A stretch of 20,143 bases of DNA from NCBI GenBank assembly GCA_036733345.1, contig DAINAR010000055.1:1-20143 (forward strand), written 5' to 3'. This stretch comes from JAFGMQ01 sp036733345 (lineage in GTDB: Bacteria > Desulfobacterota > DSM-4660 > Desulfatiglandales > Desulfatiglandaceae). Under the pieces are notes generated by a model. The model was not told the DNA's origin and did not search any database. It saw only the letters and a list, made by a program, of their open reading frames with translations. This document shows positions 1 to 7,029 of this stretch, in pieces. Position 1 is the stretch's first letter; each line of letters begins with the position of its first letter. Position numbers and translations under genes: made by a program.

Positions 1-34
1 TTTGAATTAAATTGGCAAGAGGGGGAAATATTAT

Positions 35-1546
35 ATGGAAAAATTCCGACTTGCGGACATAGAAGAAAATAATACAATAAAGAACCAGATTCAAAGAGGA
101 TTCAGGGAACAAAACCCATTCGGGTCTGAGGGCTTCAGGGAAGAGAATAAAATTTACCTTGATCTCACATACATGTTTAAAACCCCGGGAAAAAATTCCA
201 TACGCATAAAAGATGTTGAATTATTAATTCCGGACGTTATTAAAGCCCACCAGATGCTTAAAAACAATGAGGGAAATATTTTTGATGGCAATATACCGAT
301 GACAGGATGGCAAAATCTGCCTTTGGAAATTACTGAAGAACATATTAGAGATATTAAAGCAGTTACAAGTGAATTGTCCGGCAAAATAGATGCATTTGTT
401 TCTCTGGGTATTGGAGGGTCATATCTTGGGATAGAGGCAACATTTCGTGCATTGACTCATGGGTATTTCAACCAGTTAAGCAGAAAGCAAAGAGGAGATA
501 CACCTGAGATCTATTTTCTCGGACAAAATATGGACCCGGATTATTTTCGGGATACCTTGGATATGCTTGAAGGAAAACGTATTGCAATAAATGTGATATC
601 AAAATCCGGAACAACAACCGAGACAGCTATCGCATTCAGAATATTGCGAAATTTACTGGAAAAAAGCTGCTTTAATAATGCTAATCAAATGATACTTGCT
701 ACAACTGACAAAGAAAAAGGTATCTTACGGAAGATGTCTGATGAAATGGGCTACAAATCATTTGTAATCCCTGACGACATCGGCGGAAGGTTTTCTGTGT
801 TGACTGATGTTGGCCTGGTCGGATTGGCAATGGCCAATATTGATATTGAAGAATTCGTCGCCGGATTTCGCAATATGAGAGAGATAACCCTTACAGATGA
901 GTTCTGGCAAAATCCCTCTCTTATACATGCAGCTCTAAGATATGCAGCATGGCGTGCCGGCAAAAAGATTGAGGTTATAGCGACCAATGCTAAATCTCTT
1001 TATTCGGTTGCAAGGTGGATGGAGCAGCTTTTTCCTGAAAGTGAGGGTCATGAAGGACATGGTATGTGGGTTTCTCCCTCCTTTTATTCGGAGAAACTGC
1101 ATGCAAATGGACAGATGATCCAGCAGGGCGAAAGAAATATTATTGAGACATTCCTGATGCTTTGTGAACATGACAACCGAATCCAAATACCTCGGGAAAA
1201 GGTAGATTCCGATGGTCTGAATTTTCTTTCCGATAGGGGCCTGGACATGGGTTTTATTAATAAAAATGTTGTTGAAGGCCCGGCATATGCGCATTTTCAG
1301 GGAGGCATCCCTAATATGACAATAAAAATTCCTAAAAGGAATGCCTTTAACCTGGGCCAGATCTATTATATGATGGAAAAGTCTGTGGCCATCAGCGGTT
1401 ATTTATTAGGCCATAATCCCTTTATTCAGCCAGGGGTTGAAGCATATAAAAAGGCCATGTTTGCACTGATCGGAAAACCGGGTTTTGAGGATCAGGCGCA
1501 GAGTATGGAAACCAATCTGAAACAGATCAAGAGAATAAAAATTTGA
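35..1546 (+). CDS. pgi: Glucose-6-phosphate isomerase
   Basis: Interconverts glucose 6-phosphate and fructose 6-phosphate in the cytoplasm, in glycolysis and gluconeogenesis. The 503-residue protein has two SIS-type sugar-phosphate domains. Visible motifs are LGIGGSYLG (124-132), the phosphate-binding SKSGTTTET (189-197), GGRFS (250-254) and PESEGHEG (334-341), which should carry the catalytic Glu. His356 lies in HANGQ, and the C-terminal QPGVEAYKK (465-473) carries the catalytic Lys. The PGVEAYKK ending resembles the Bacillus-type enzyme more than the E. coli one. The ATG start follows a strong AAGAGGGGG ribosome site at 17-25. Its stop overlaps the TTG start of rdgB, so it is probably the first visible gene of an operon running to about 3603. 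Family assignment is secure. Confidence 0.96.
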   Translation: MEKFRLADIEENNTIKNQIQRGFREQNPFGSEGFREENKIYLDLTYMFKTPGKNSIRIKDVELLIPDVIKAHQMLKNNEGNIFDGNIPMTGWQNLPLEITEEHIRDIKAVTSELSGKIDAFVSLGIGGSYLGIEATFRALTHGYFNQLSRKQRGDTPEIYFLGQNMDPDYFRDTLDMLEGKRIAINVISKSGTTTETAIAFRILRNLLEKSCFNNANQMILATTDKEKGILRKMSDEMGYKSFVIPDDIGGRFSVLTDVGLVGLAMANIDIEEFVAGFRNMREITLTDEFWQNPSLIHAALRYAAWRAGKKIEVIATNAKSLYSVARWMEQLFPESEGHEGHGMWVSPSFYSEKLHANGQMIQQGERNIIETFLMLCEHDNRIQIPREKVDSDGLNFLSDRGLDMGFINKNVVEGPAYAHFQGGIPNMTIKIPKRNAFNLGQIYYMMEKSVAISGYLLGHNPFIQPGVEAYKKAMFALIGKPGFEDQAQSMETNLKQIKRIKI

Positions 1547-2181
1547 ACTCTGATAAAATCATTTTAAAAAACCCAATTGTCCTTGCCACCAGAAATAGAG
1601 GCAAAATCTCTGAGTTTAAAGAAATACTTGAAAATTTCGACATTGATATTAAGGGCTTGAATGAATTCTTCCCTATACCTCCAGTTGAGGAAGACGGGAA
1701 GACCTTCGAGGAAAATGCCGTCAAAAAGGCTTGTTACACGTCAAGAATACTCGGGCTGCCTGCCATAGCGGATGATTCGGGGCTCTCTGTCGAAGCGCTG
1801 GGCGGTCTTCCGGGTGTTTTTTCAGCGCGTTATGCAGGAAGGCAGGCAACAGATCTTGAAAATAATATTAAATTATTAGATGCCATGAAGGGCGTGGAAA
1901 ACAGAGCGGCAGCCTTTGAATGTATTATTGCAATCGCTGTTCCAAAAGGTCTTTCACTCATCTATGCAGGCAGATGTGAAGGGCTTATTACTAATGAATT
2001 AACAGGGGGCAAAGGATTTGGTTATGATCCCATTTTCTACTATGTCCCGGGAAAAAAAACATTCGCCCAGATGACGTTGGAGGAAAAAAATAAAGTAAGC
2101 CATCGTGGCAGAGCCATGTTAAGGCTCAAAAGTGAATTTGGTAATATTTTGAAATGGCTTAATGAAAATTTGAATGAGTAA
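1543..2181 (+). CDS. rdgB: XTP/dITP pyrophosphatase (RdgB/HAM1 family)
   Basis: Hydrolyses non-canonical purine triphosphates (XTP, dITP, ITP) to monophosphates and pyrophosphate, keeping deaminated bases out of DNA and RNA. The 212-residue protein is close to family length. It shows the N-terminal ATRNRGKISEFKEIL (residues 15-29), ADDSGLSVEALGGLPG (76-91) with the metal-binding acidic pair, FGYDPIF (159-165) and SHRGRA (186-191). The start is a TTG whose last two bases are the first two of the pgi stop (TTGA overlap), which implies translational coupling. No closer ATG would keep the first beta-strand. Its 3' end is followed 25 bp later by the preferred start of the yggS gene. Confidence 0.95.
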   Translation: MNSDKIILKNPIVLATRNRGKISEFKEILENFDIDIKGLNEFFPIPPVEEDGKTFEENAVKKACYTSRILGLPAIADDSGLSVEALGGLPGVFSARYAGRQATDLENNIKLLDAMKGVENRAAAFECIIAIAVPKGLSLIYAGRCEGLITNELTGGKGFGYDPIFYYVPGKKTFAQMTLEEKNKVSHRGRAMLRLKSEFGNILKWLNENLNE

Positions 2182-2206
2182 TAAGGAAGGTAAGAGGAGA
2201 GTAAAA

Positions 2207-2866
2207 ATGATCAGGGAAAATCTTAAAAAAATACTTGAACAATTACCTGATGGAGTTCAACTTGTGGGAGCGGTTAAGACACGGACTACTGAGGAGATTA
2301 TTGAGGCCATTGATGCCGGCCTTAAAATAATTGGACAGAATTACGTACAGGAGGCTGAAAAGATCTTTCAGGCTATAGGTACAAGAACAAAGCATCATTT
2401 AATTGGCCATTTGCAGTCTAATAAAGCAAAAAAAGCTGTAAACATATTTGATATGATTGAAACGGTTGATTCTGAAAAACTTGCCAGGGCTATAAATAAC
2501 GCATGCCAAAGCATAGGAAAAGTCATGCCGGTATTGCTTGAGATAAATAGTGGTGAGGAGCCGCAGAAGGCTGGCATTATGCCTGCGGACTTTTTTTCTC
2601 TGATTGAACAAATTTCTGAATATGAAAACATCAGCATTCAAGGGCTCATGACCATGGGGCCTTTTTCCGGAAACCCTGAAGATGCCCGCCCTTATTTCCA
2701 GAAGACAAGACAGCTTTTTGAACAGGCAAAAAGGCTGAATATTAGGAATATAAGAATGGAATATTTATCCATGGGGATGTCTAATTCTTTTAAAGTGGCT
2801 ATAGAAGAAAGTGCAAATTTAGTCAGGATAGGAACAGCAATATTCGGGGAACGGGATTATGATTAA
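2207..2866 (+). CDS. yggS: YggS/PLPBP family pyridoxal-phosphate homeostasis protein
   Basis: A PLP-binding protein of the YggS/PROSC family. It is thought to buffer pyridoxal phosphate and affects amino-acid balance; no enzymatic reaction is established. Motifs are the Schiff-base lysine in GAVKTRT (about Lys24), NYVQEAEK, the family signature HLIGHLQSNKAKK, QGLMTMGPF, and LSMGMSNSFKVAIEE followed by VRIGTAIFGER near the C-terminus. I start it at the ATG at 2207, eight bases after a GAGGAG ribosome site, giving 219 residues. An in-frame ATG at 2174 overlaps the rdgB stop and would add 11 polar residues. The region between the first helix and the lysine strand is about 10 residues shorter than in E. 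coli YggS. It lies in the pgi-rdgB gene string. Confidence 0.93.
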   Translation: MIRENLKKILEQLPDGVQLVGAVKTRTTEEIIEAIDAGLKIIGQNYVQEAEKIFQAIGTRTKHHLIGHLQSNKAKKAVNIFDMIETVDSEKLARAINNACQSIGKVMPVLLEINSGEEPQKAGIMPADFFSLIEQISEYENISIQGLMTMGPFSGNPEDARPYFQKTRQLFEQAKRLNIRNIRMEYLSMGMSNSFKVAIEESANLVRIGTAIFGERDYD

Positions 2867-2883
2867 AAGGATGAATTAAGGCC

Positions 2884-3603
2884 TTGAGTTATATTGCAAA
2901 AGAATTAAAGCGCTTAGTAGGAAAGGCAGTACACAGCCGCGACATGATCAGGGATGGCGATCACTTAATGGTTGCTGTCTCTGGCGGAAAGGATAGCCTT
3001 GTCCTTCTTTGGCTTTTAAGAGACCGGATTAAACGCATACCAATAGAATACAAAATTACGGCTGTTCATCTGGACCTCGGTTTTGGAGGTGAATCCGCTG
3101 ATCAAATGGAATCATTCTTTTTGACCCATGGATTTGAATACAGAATCATAAAAACCGATATTGGACCGATGGCACATAGCGAGGAAAATTTAGAGAATCC
3201 GTGTTTTCTTTGCGCTCGTCTAAGAAGGAAAAGACTCTTTCAACTGGCCGATGAACTCGGATGCAAGCGAATAGCCTTTGGACATCACAAGGATGATCTG
3301 ATCGAAACCTTTTTCTTAAACGTATTCTACAGCGCTTCTATCAGCACAATGCTGCCCGTTCAGCAGCTTTTCGGCGGGAATCTCACTATAATAAGACCTC
3401 TTTTTTTAGTCGACGAAGAGCGTATACAACGTTACGCCAGATCCATGGGTTGGGAAGAGATTGACTCGGGCTGTCCCACCTCTGCTTCTTCAAAAAGAAT
3501 TGAAATAAAGACCATTTTGACCAGTCTTTATAAATCAAACAAAAAAATAAAAGGCAATATATTTCATGCATTACAAAATGTGAATCCTGAATATTTACTA
3601 TAA
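2884..3603 (+). CDS. TtcA-like PP-loop ATPase, probable tRNA 2-thiolation enzyme
   Basis: An adenylating PP-loop protein of the TtcA/TilS superfamily. TtcA thiolates cytidine 32 of tRNA using ATP and an iron-sulfur cluster. The 239-residue protein has the PP-loop SGGKDS (33-38), CFLC (Cys107, Cys110) followed by the arginine-rich ARLRRKRLF, the TtcA-typical FGHHKDDLIETFFLN (132-146), and one further cysteine, Cys197, in DSGCPTS. As I recall, the E. coli TtcA cluster uses three cysteines, and three remain in matching places here. The usual second CxxC is reduced to a single Cys. The TTG start is needed to keep the conserved LVGKAV..RDMI helix; the next ATG would remove it. It is the last gene of the pgi operon. 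Substrate tRNA position is not provable here. Confidence 0.85.
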   Translation: MSYIAKELKRLVGKAVHSRDMIRDGDHLMVAVSGGKDSLVLLWLLRDRIKRIPIEYKITAVHLDLGFGGESADQMESFFLTHGFEYRIIKTDIGPMAHSEENLENPCFLCARLRRKRLFQLADELGCKRIAFGHHKDDLIETFFLNVFYSASISTMLPVQQLFGGNLTIIRPLFLVDEERIQRYARSMGWEEIDSGCPTSASSKRIEIKTILTSLYKSNKKIKGNIFHALQNVNPEYLL

Positions 3604-3613
3604 TTCTTTCAAT

Positions 3614-3634
3614 TATTTTCAGACTCAGAAAATA
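3614..3634 (+). terminator. Weak AT-rich hairpin after the ttcA-like gene
   Basis: A 7-bp stem, TATTTTC (3614-3620) against GAAAATA (3628-3634), begins 11 bp after the ttcA-like stop. There is no uninterrupted T-run directly after it; a run of six T's comes about 16 bases later. It may slow or end transcription of the pgi operon, but the stem is weak. Confidence 0.25.
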
Positions 3635-3660
3635 TTGTAAAATTATTCATATTTTTTCAC

Positions 3661-3689
3661 TTGACGTTTGAAAAAGCTGGTTCTATATT
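3661..3689 (+). promoter_or_regulatory. Predicted sigma-70 promoter of the cold-shock gene
   Basis: TTGACG at 3661-3666 and TATATT at 3684-3689 are separated by exactly 17 bp, close to the sigma-70 consensus. Transcription would start near 3696, leaving a leader of about 120 nt before the csp start codon. Confidence 0.7.
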
Positions 3690-3719
3690 TTTTAAAGTTT
3701 GTGGCCTGGCTGCACTTGC

Positions 3720-3768
3720 GGGTCGGTTTTGCTCTGAAATACAGTTTTTTTGCCAGAGTGTACGACCT
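3720..3768 (+). promoter_or_regulatory. Nested stem-loop in the csp 5' leader
   Basis: GGTCG (3721-3725) pairs with CGACC (3763-3767), extendable by a G-U pair. Inside it, GCTCTG (3731-3736) pairs with CAGAGT (3754-3759, one G-U). In addition, CTGGC (3706-3710) could pair with GCCAG (3752-3756), which would disrupt the inner stem and so offers an alternative fold. Long structured leaders on cold-shock genes are a known means of temperature-responsive control. That this one acts so is inference. Confidence 0.45.
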
Positions 3769-3814
3769 TAGGCTTGTGACCATTGTTAATAATTTTTAAA
3801 AGGAGGAAAGCGCT

Positions 3815-4015
3815 TTGGCAGAAGGAACTGTAAAATGGTTCAGTGAAAAAAAGGGGTATGGTTTTATTGAGCAGGAAAATGGTCAGGATTTATTTGTTCA
3901 TTTTTCATCGATTAATTCATCAGGATTTAAGACTCTAAATGATGGTGAAAGAGTAACTTTCGATATTGAGGAAAGCGATCGGGGGCCAGTTGCCAAGAAT
4001 GTTACTGCCATATAG
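3815..4015 (+). CDS. Cold-shock domain protein (CspA family)
   Basis: A 66-residue single-stranded RNA/DNA-binding protein. It is an OB-fold cold-shock domain that melts RNA secondary structure or acts as a general RNA chaperone in the cytoplasm. The sequence opens with the classic GTVKWFSEKKGYGFI, holding RNP1 (KGYGFI, 13-18). DLFVHFSSI (25-33) is RNP2, and GPVAKNV lies near the end. Length matches the family. The start is TTG, fixed by a perfect AGGAGG at 3801-3806 and by the conserved N-terminus. The gene is a single transcription unit, with its own promoter at 3661-3689 and a strong terminator at 4036-4075. Whether it is cold-induced or constitutive cannot be told from sequence. Confidence 0.95.
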   Translation: MAEGTVKWFSEKKGYGFIEQENGQDLFVHFSSINSSGFKTLNDGERVTFDIEESDRGPVAKNVTAI

Positions 4016-4035
4016 TTAAGTTTCTGATGTAATCT

Positions 4036-4075
4036 AAAGGCATCTCATCAGAGCAATATGAGATGCCTTTTTTTT
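4036..4075 (+). terminator. Rho-independent terminator of the csp gene
   Basis: A perfect 13-bp stem, AAAGGCATCTCAT (4036-4048) with ATGAGATGCCTTT (4058-4070), has a 9-nt loop and is followed by more T's to 4075. It begins 20 bp after the csp stop. Confidence 0.93.
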
Positions 4076-4177
4076 CTCAGATTGTTTAATAAACAATAAC
4101 ATGCTCCTCAAGTAAAAATAGAAACCTCTCAACAAAACTAACAGTCAAAATAATTTTTTGATGTTTATTTATTAACA

Positions 4178-4183
4178 TATAAT
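4178..4183 (+). promoter_or_regulatory. Possible -10 box before the Cys-rich hypothetical gene
   Basis: A perfect TATAAT lies 55 bp before the TTG start at 4238. The -35 region is poor: TTGATG at 4158-4163 is only 14 bp away, or 16 bp if TAATAT at 4180-4185 is used instead. The rest of the 4076-4237 gap is AT-rich and I see nothing else in it. Confidence 0.4.
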
Positions 4184-4237
4184 ATTTTCCGAAGATTAAA
4201 ACCTTATAACAAACGCTGAAAGAAGGAAACTATTCAA

Positions 4238-4951
4238 TTGAAACAGAAAGGTCCATATAAAAAACATGTTTACTGGTTGACTAAAGACCAAGAAGCACAC
4301 CTGAGAGAAGAGCTCGCTTCTCAAAATATCAAAATGAAGTCAGCCAGGGGGATTGTGTGCACACCTCTTGATATCATAAACAAAATCTCGAGTGTAGCCC
4401 CTGAGGTGTGGGACGACACCTGCGGAAGACAAGGCAGCTGGTACCGTGAATCTGATAAAAATGGTCTGTATCTTATTATCAGTTCATTTGATCTTGAGGG
4501 CTATGAAGATAAAAAAGCAGCTGTAATTACGGAATCAGATTTTGTGCCACCAAAACTTGCAACAATCGAAGACAAAAATGATTTAGCTCAAGACCCTTTA
4601 CTAAAGAACGAGCTTCCGGATCAATGGAAACGGCCTGGAGAAACTGAAAAACGAATTTATTTGAGATGGGCCAAGAGATTTGGTTCAAAAACTAATGATT
4701 ATGATTTTCTGTATTTATCTCATACTGCAAATCATGCTAATTTTATCAATCCGCGATTCTTTATCCCAAATGGTAATGGGAAAATTCCCTATTCCATAGA
4801 TCAAACTGCGCATCTATGTTCATGTTGTGTTGAGCTTTTTCAGGTTCTTGGCAGTGAATATAATAAAAAGTTAGTGGCGCCTTGTCCGGGAGCTTCTATC
4901 TTTGCACGGCTAAAGCCGGATCGCTATCTGCTTGTTGAAAGACCTAAATAA
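4238..4951 (+). CDS. Hypothetical protein, Cys-rich C-terminal part
   Basis: I do not recognise this 237-residue protein. It has no signal peptide and no membrane segment, and is rich in charged and aromatic residues, so it is probably cytoplasmic. Cysteines are Cys41, Cys62, then a cluster TAHLCSCCVELF (Cys194, 196, 197), and Cys216 in APCPGAS. Histidines at 162, 166 and 192 fall near the cluster. This could bind zinc or an iron-sulfur cluster, but the spacing matches no motif I know. Residues 100-130 are acidic and look like a linker. The TTG start follows AAGGAA at 4223-4228. It stands alone between the csp terminator and a shared terminator, so its context says little about function. Coding looks real: a long open frame, a plausible ribosome site and clean terminators on both sides. 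Confidence 0.75.
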   Translation: MKQKGPYKKHVYWLTKDQEAHLREELASQNIKMKSARGIVCTPLDIINKISSVAPEVWDDTCGRQGSWYRESDKNGLYLIISSFDLEGYEDKKAAVITESDFVPPKLATIEDKNDLAQDPLLKNELPDQWKRPGETEKRIYLRWAKRFGSKTNDYDFLYLSHTANHANFINPRFFIPNGNGKIPYSIDQTAHLCSCCVELFQVLGSEYNKKLVAPCPGASIFARLKPDRYLLVERPK

Positions 4952-4956
4952 GACGA

Positions 4957-4984
4957 GAAAGGGCATCCTTCAGGATGCCCTTTC
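4957..4984. terminator. Bidirectional terminator between the hypothetical gene and adk
   Basis: A perfect 12-bp stem, GAAAGGGCATCC (4957-4968) with GGATGCCCTTTC (4973-4984), has a TTCA loop. It sits between two convergent genes, 6 bp after one stop and 27 bp after the other. T-runs are short on both sides, but the stem is strong enough to serve both directions. Confidence 0.8.
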
Positions 4985-5010
4985 TTGTTACATATGAAAC
5001 AGTCGGCTTA

Positions 5011-5691
5011 CTAATTAAGCTTGGACATAAGTTCGGCCGACACATCTTTAACACCCGGGCTTCCGTCAAGCTCAATGATTTTGGGAATACCACCGTTCTT
5101 GTCAGACATATCTTTGAAAAAATTGACCCCTGCCATAGTGCCGGTTTTTTCATCATAATAAATATCGTGACGTTGATCAATTGCCTCAGCATCCTGATCA
5201 TCCGACCTAGTTTTAAGCGCTCCGCCACAAACCCTGCACTTATCTCCATCAGGCTTAATGGCATCAATATATATATTATTGGGATGATTGTTGTCATTTA
5301 CACATAAACGACGACCCATAATTCTGTCTTTTGCAGTCTTTCTGTCAAGCACAATTTCAATCACGATATCGATGTCAATGCCTTCTTCTTTCAGGGCCTT
5401 TGCCAGTTCAGAGGCCTGATTAAGATTCCTCGGAAAGCCATCAAGCAGCCATCCGTCTTTGCAATCATCTTGTTTGAGTCGGTCAAGAATCATTGGGATT
5501 GTAATGCTGTCAGGTACAAGCTCTCCACGGTCAATAAAACCTTTAGCCTCTTTGCCAAGGCTGGTACCGCGTGAAATATTGTCCCTGAATATAACCCCTG
5601 TCTCAATATGTGGTATACCGAATTTATCCTTGACTATTGCACCTTGAGTACCTTTTCCGCTTCCATTTGGACCAAAAAATAGTATTTTCAT
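5011..5691 (-). CDS. adk: Adenylate kinase with variant metal-binding lid
   Basis: Catalyses ATP + AMP = 2 ADP, balancing cytoplasmic adenylates. The 226-residue protein has the P-loop GPNGSGKGTQ (7-16), an AMP-site TGVIFR (31-36) in place of the usual TGDMLR, LLDGFPRN (82-89), and a long lid. After the lid come the arginines of TRSDDQDAEAIDQRHDIYYD. The lid has Cys130, Asp133, Cys152 and Cys155, a C-x2-D-x18-C-x2-C pattern where many bacterial enzymes have four Cys. It therefore probably still binds zinc. The ATG at 5691 follows AAGGAGACAG at a good distance. The gene lies 110 bp downstream of the apgM-like gene on the same strand, with a terminator-like hairpin between, so co-transcription is uncertain. 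It ends at the bidirectional hairpin. Confidence 0.95.
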   Translation of the reverse strand: MKILFFGPNGSGKGTQGAIVKDKFGIPHIETGVIFRDNISRGTSLGKEAKGFIDRGELVPDSITIPMILDRLKQDDCKDGWLLDGFPRNLNQASELAKALKEEGIDIDIVIEIVLDRKTAKDRIMGRRLCVNDNNHPNNIYIDAIKPDGDKCRVCGGALKTRSDDQDAEAIDQRHDIYYDEKTGTMAGVNFFKDMSDKNGGIPKIIELDGSPGVKDVSAELMSKLN

Positions 5692-5755
5692 TTTGCTGTC
5701 TCCTTGTTTTTTCTAATACCGCTTAATAACAGTCGATTATGTATTGATCTGGAAT

Positions 5756-5798
5756 AAAAACTTGACAAAAGCTATTTCAAAAACAAGGCCGTGTCAAG
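5756..5798 (-). terminator. Terminator-like hairpin after the apgM-like gene
   Basis: On the minus strand CTTGACA (5798-5792) pairs with TGTCAAG (5767-5761) and is directly followed by TTTTT (5760-5756). It begins 3 bp past the apgM-like stop. The 24-nt loop is long for an intrinsic terminator, so it may be leaky and let adk be read through. The TTGACA half could also act as a -35 element, but I see no good -10 at the right spacing. Confidence 0.45.
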
Positions 5799-5801
5799 AC
5801 C

Positions 5802-7025
5802 TTATGAGATTCCAAGAAATGCCGGCATCAAGTCAAAGCCCCTTTCAAAAAAGAGACCGGAGGCCCGGGAAGATTCTTCTGAAAATCCCTGACCTCTTTG
5901 AATTGCCGCAAGTTCATCCTTTCCTGCCCAGGCAAATGGGGCTGGTTCGGTTGTATGTGTCCTTTTTATAATTGGCGTGTAATGATCGCTGGCCACCATT
6001 ATTCTGAAGTCATCAAATGCATCCATGCCGCTCAAAATAACACCCACAACCTTTTCATCAAAGGCCTCGATCGCCTTTATCTTTTCTTCAATATTTCCTT
6101 CATGCCCGGCCTCATCAGGGGCCTCCACATGAACCATTAAAAAATCAAAGCGTTCAAGCCCCTTTAGTGCAGCCTCGGCTTTACCAGCAAAATTTGTATC
6201 CAGATAACCGGTAGCTCCTTCAACAGGTATAGCTTCAAAACCGACATAAATCCCAATACCCTTCAACAAATCAACAGCTGAAATAACTCCTCCGCTTAAT
6301 CCGAATTTATCATGAAATAAAGGTATCTTTGGAGCCTTCCCCTGCCCCCATAACCATATAGAATTGGCCTCTTTTAGACCTTTTCTTCTCCTTTCAATGT
6401 TAACAGGGTGATTTTCAAGCAACCTCCATGACCTGCGAATGAGCCCCGGGACTGGGTTCTTACCTGTTTTGTTTAGATAAGGGGCAATATTCTGGTCAAG
6501 AAAATCATGGGGAGGGATAGTTTCTGCCTGCTCCGGACCATGCTCCCACACAAAAAGATGCCTGTAAGCAACACCGCAATATATCTCTACGCCAGGAATT
6601 ACAAAATCTTTTTTCAAGTCCTCAACAATAAGTTTTGACTCTTCCGTAGATATATCCCCGGAACTATGGCTTCTCATATAAATATCATGGTCTGATTTCC
6701 ATCCTAACGTTACCAGATTCATCCTGAACGCAATGTCATCATTCTTCAGCTTTACTCCCATGCTTGCAGCCTCAAGCGGGGAGCGTCCCGTGTGATAGGC
6801 GCCCGGATCATATCCAAGAAGGGATAGATTGGCAATGTCACTCCCGGGCTGCATTCCTTCCGGGATTGTTTTAACCTGTCCTATACGACAGCTGGCAATC
6901 CGGTCCATATTAGGTGTTTTTGCCACCTCAAGAGGTGTTTTTTCCCCTAATTCCTTGAGTGGATAGTCTGCCATGCCGTCTCCTACCAGCAGAATATATT
7001 TTTTCCCTTTCTTGTTTTTCTGCAT
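5802..7025 (-). CDS. ApgM-family phosphomutase-like protein, candidate homoserine kinase
   Basis: Belongs to the alkaline-phosphatase superfamily, cofactor-independent phosphoglycerate mutase (archaeal ApgM) branch. It has the metal-binding GDGMADYP near the N-terminus, and the nucleophile serine in PGSDIANLSLLGYDPG (Ser62 from this start). It also has VHVEAPDEAGHEG and the C-terminal ASDHYTPI plus THTTEPAPFAWAG. Length is 407, the family norm. A subfamily, modelled as TIGR02535, is called 'proposed homoserine kinase' because it sits beside homoserine dehydrogenase in organisms lacking thrB. This gene directly follows hom, supporting that role. Phosphoglycerate mutase activity remains the alternative. 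I start it at the ATG at 7025, four bases past the hom stop. GTG 7046 and ATG 7037 are in-frame options that overlap hom. Confidence 0.85.
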   Translation of the reverse strand: MQKNKKGKKYILLVGDGMADYPLKELGEKTPLEVAKTPNMDRIASCRIGQVKTIPEGMQPGSDIANLSLLGYDPGAYHTGRSPLEAASMGVKLKNDDIAFRMNLVTLGWKSDHDIYMRSHSSGDISTEESKLIVEDLKKDFVIPGVEIYCGVAYRHLFVWEHGPEQAETIPPHDFLDQNIAPYLNKTGKNPVPGLIRRSWRLLENHPVNIERRRKGLKEANSIWLWGQGKAPKIPLFHDKFGLSGGVISAVDLLKGIGIYVGFEAIPVEGATGYLDTNFAGKAEAALKGLERFDFLMVHVEAPDEAGHEGNIEEKIKAIEAFDEKVVGVILSGMDAFDDFRIMVASDHYTPIIKRTHTTEPAPFAWAGKDELAAIQRGQGFSEESSRASGLFFERGFDLMPAFLGIS

Positions 7026-7029
7026 AAGT

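Noticed and set aside
4944..5307. Open frames on both strands overlapping the 3' half of adk
   Set aside because: adk is unmistakable in its own frame; these are shadow frames without family features.
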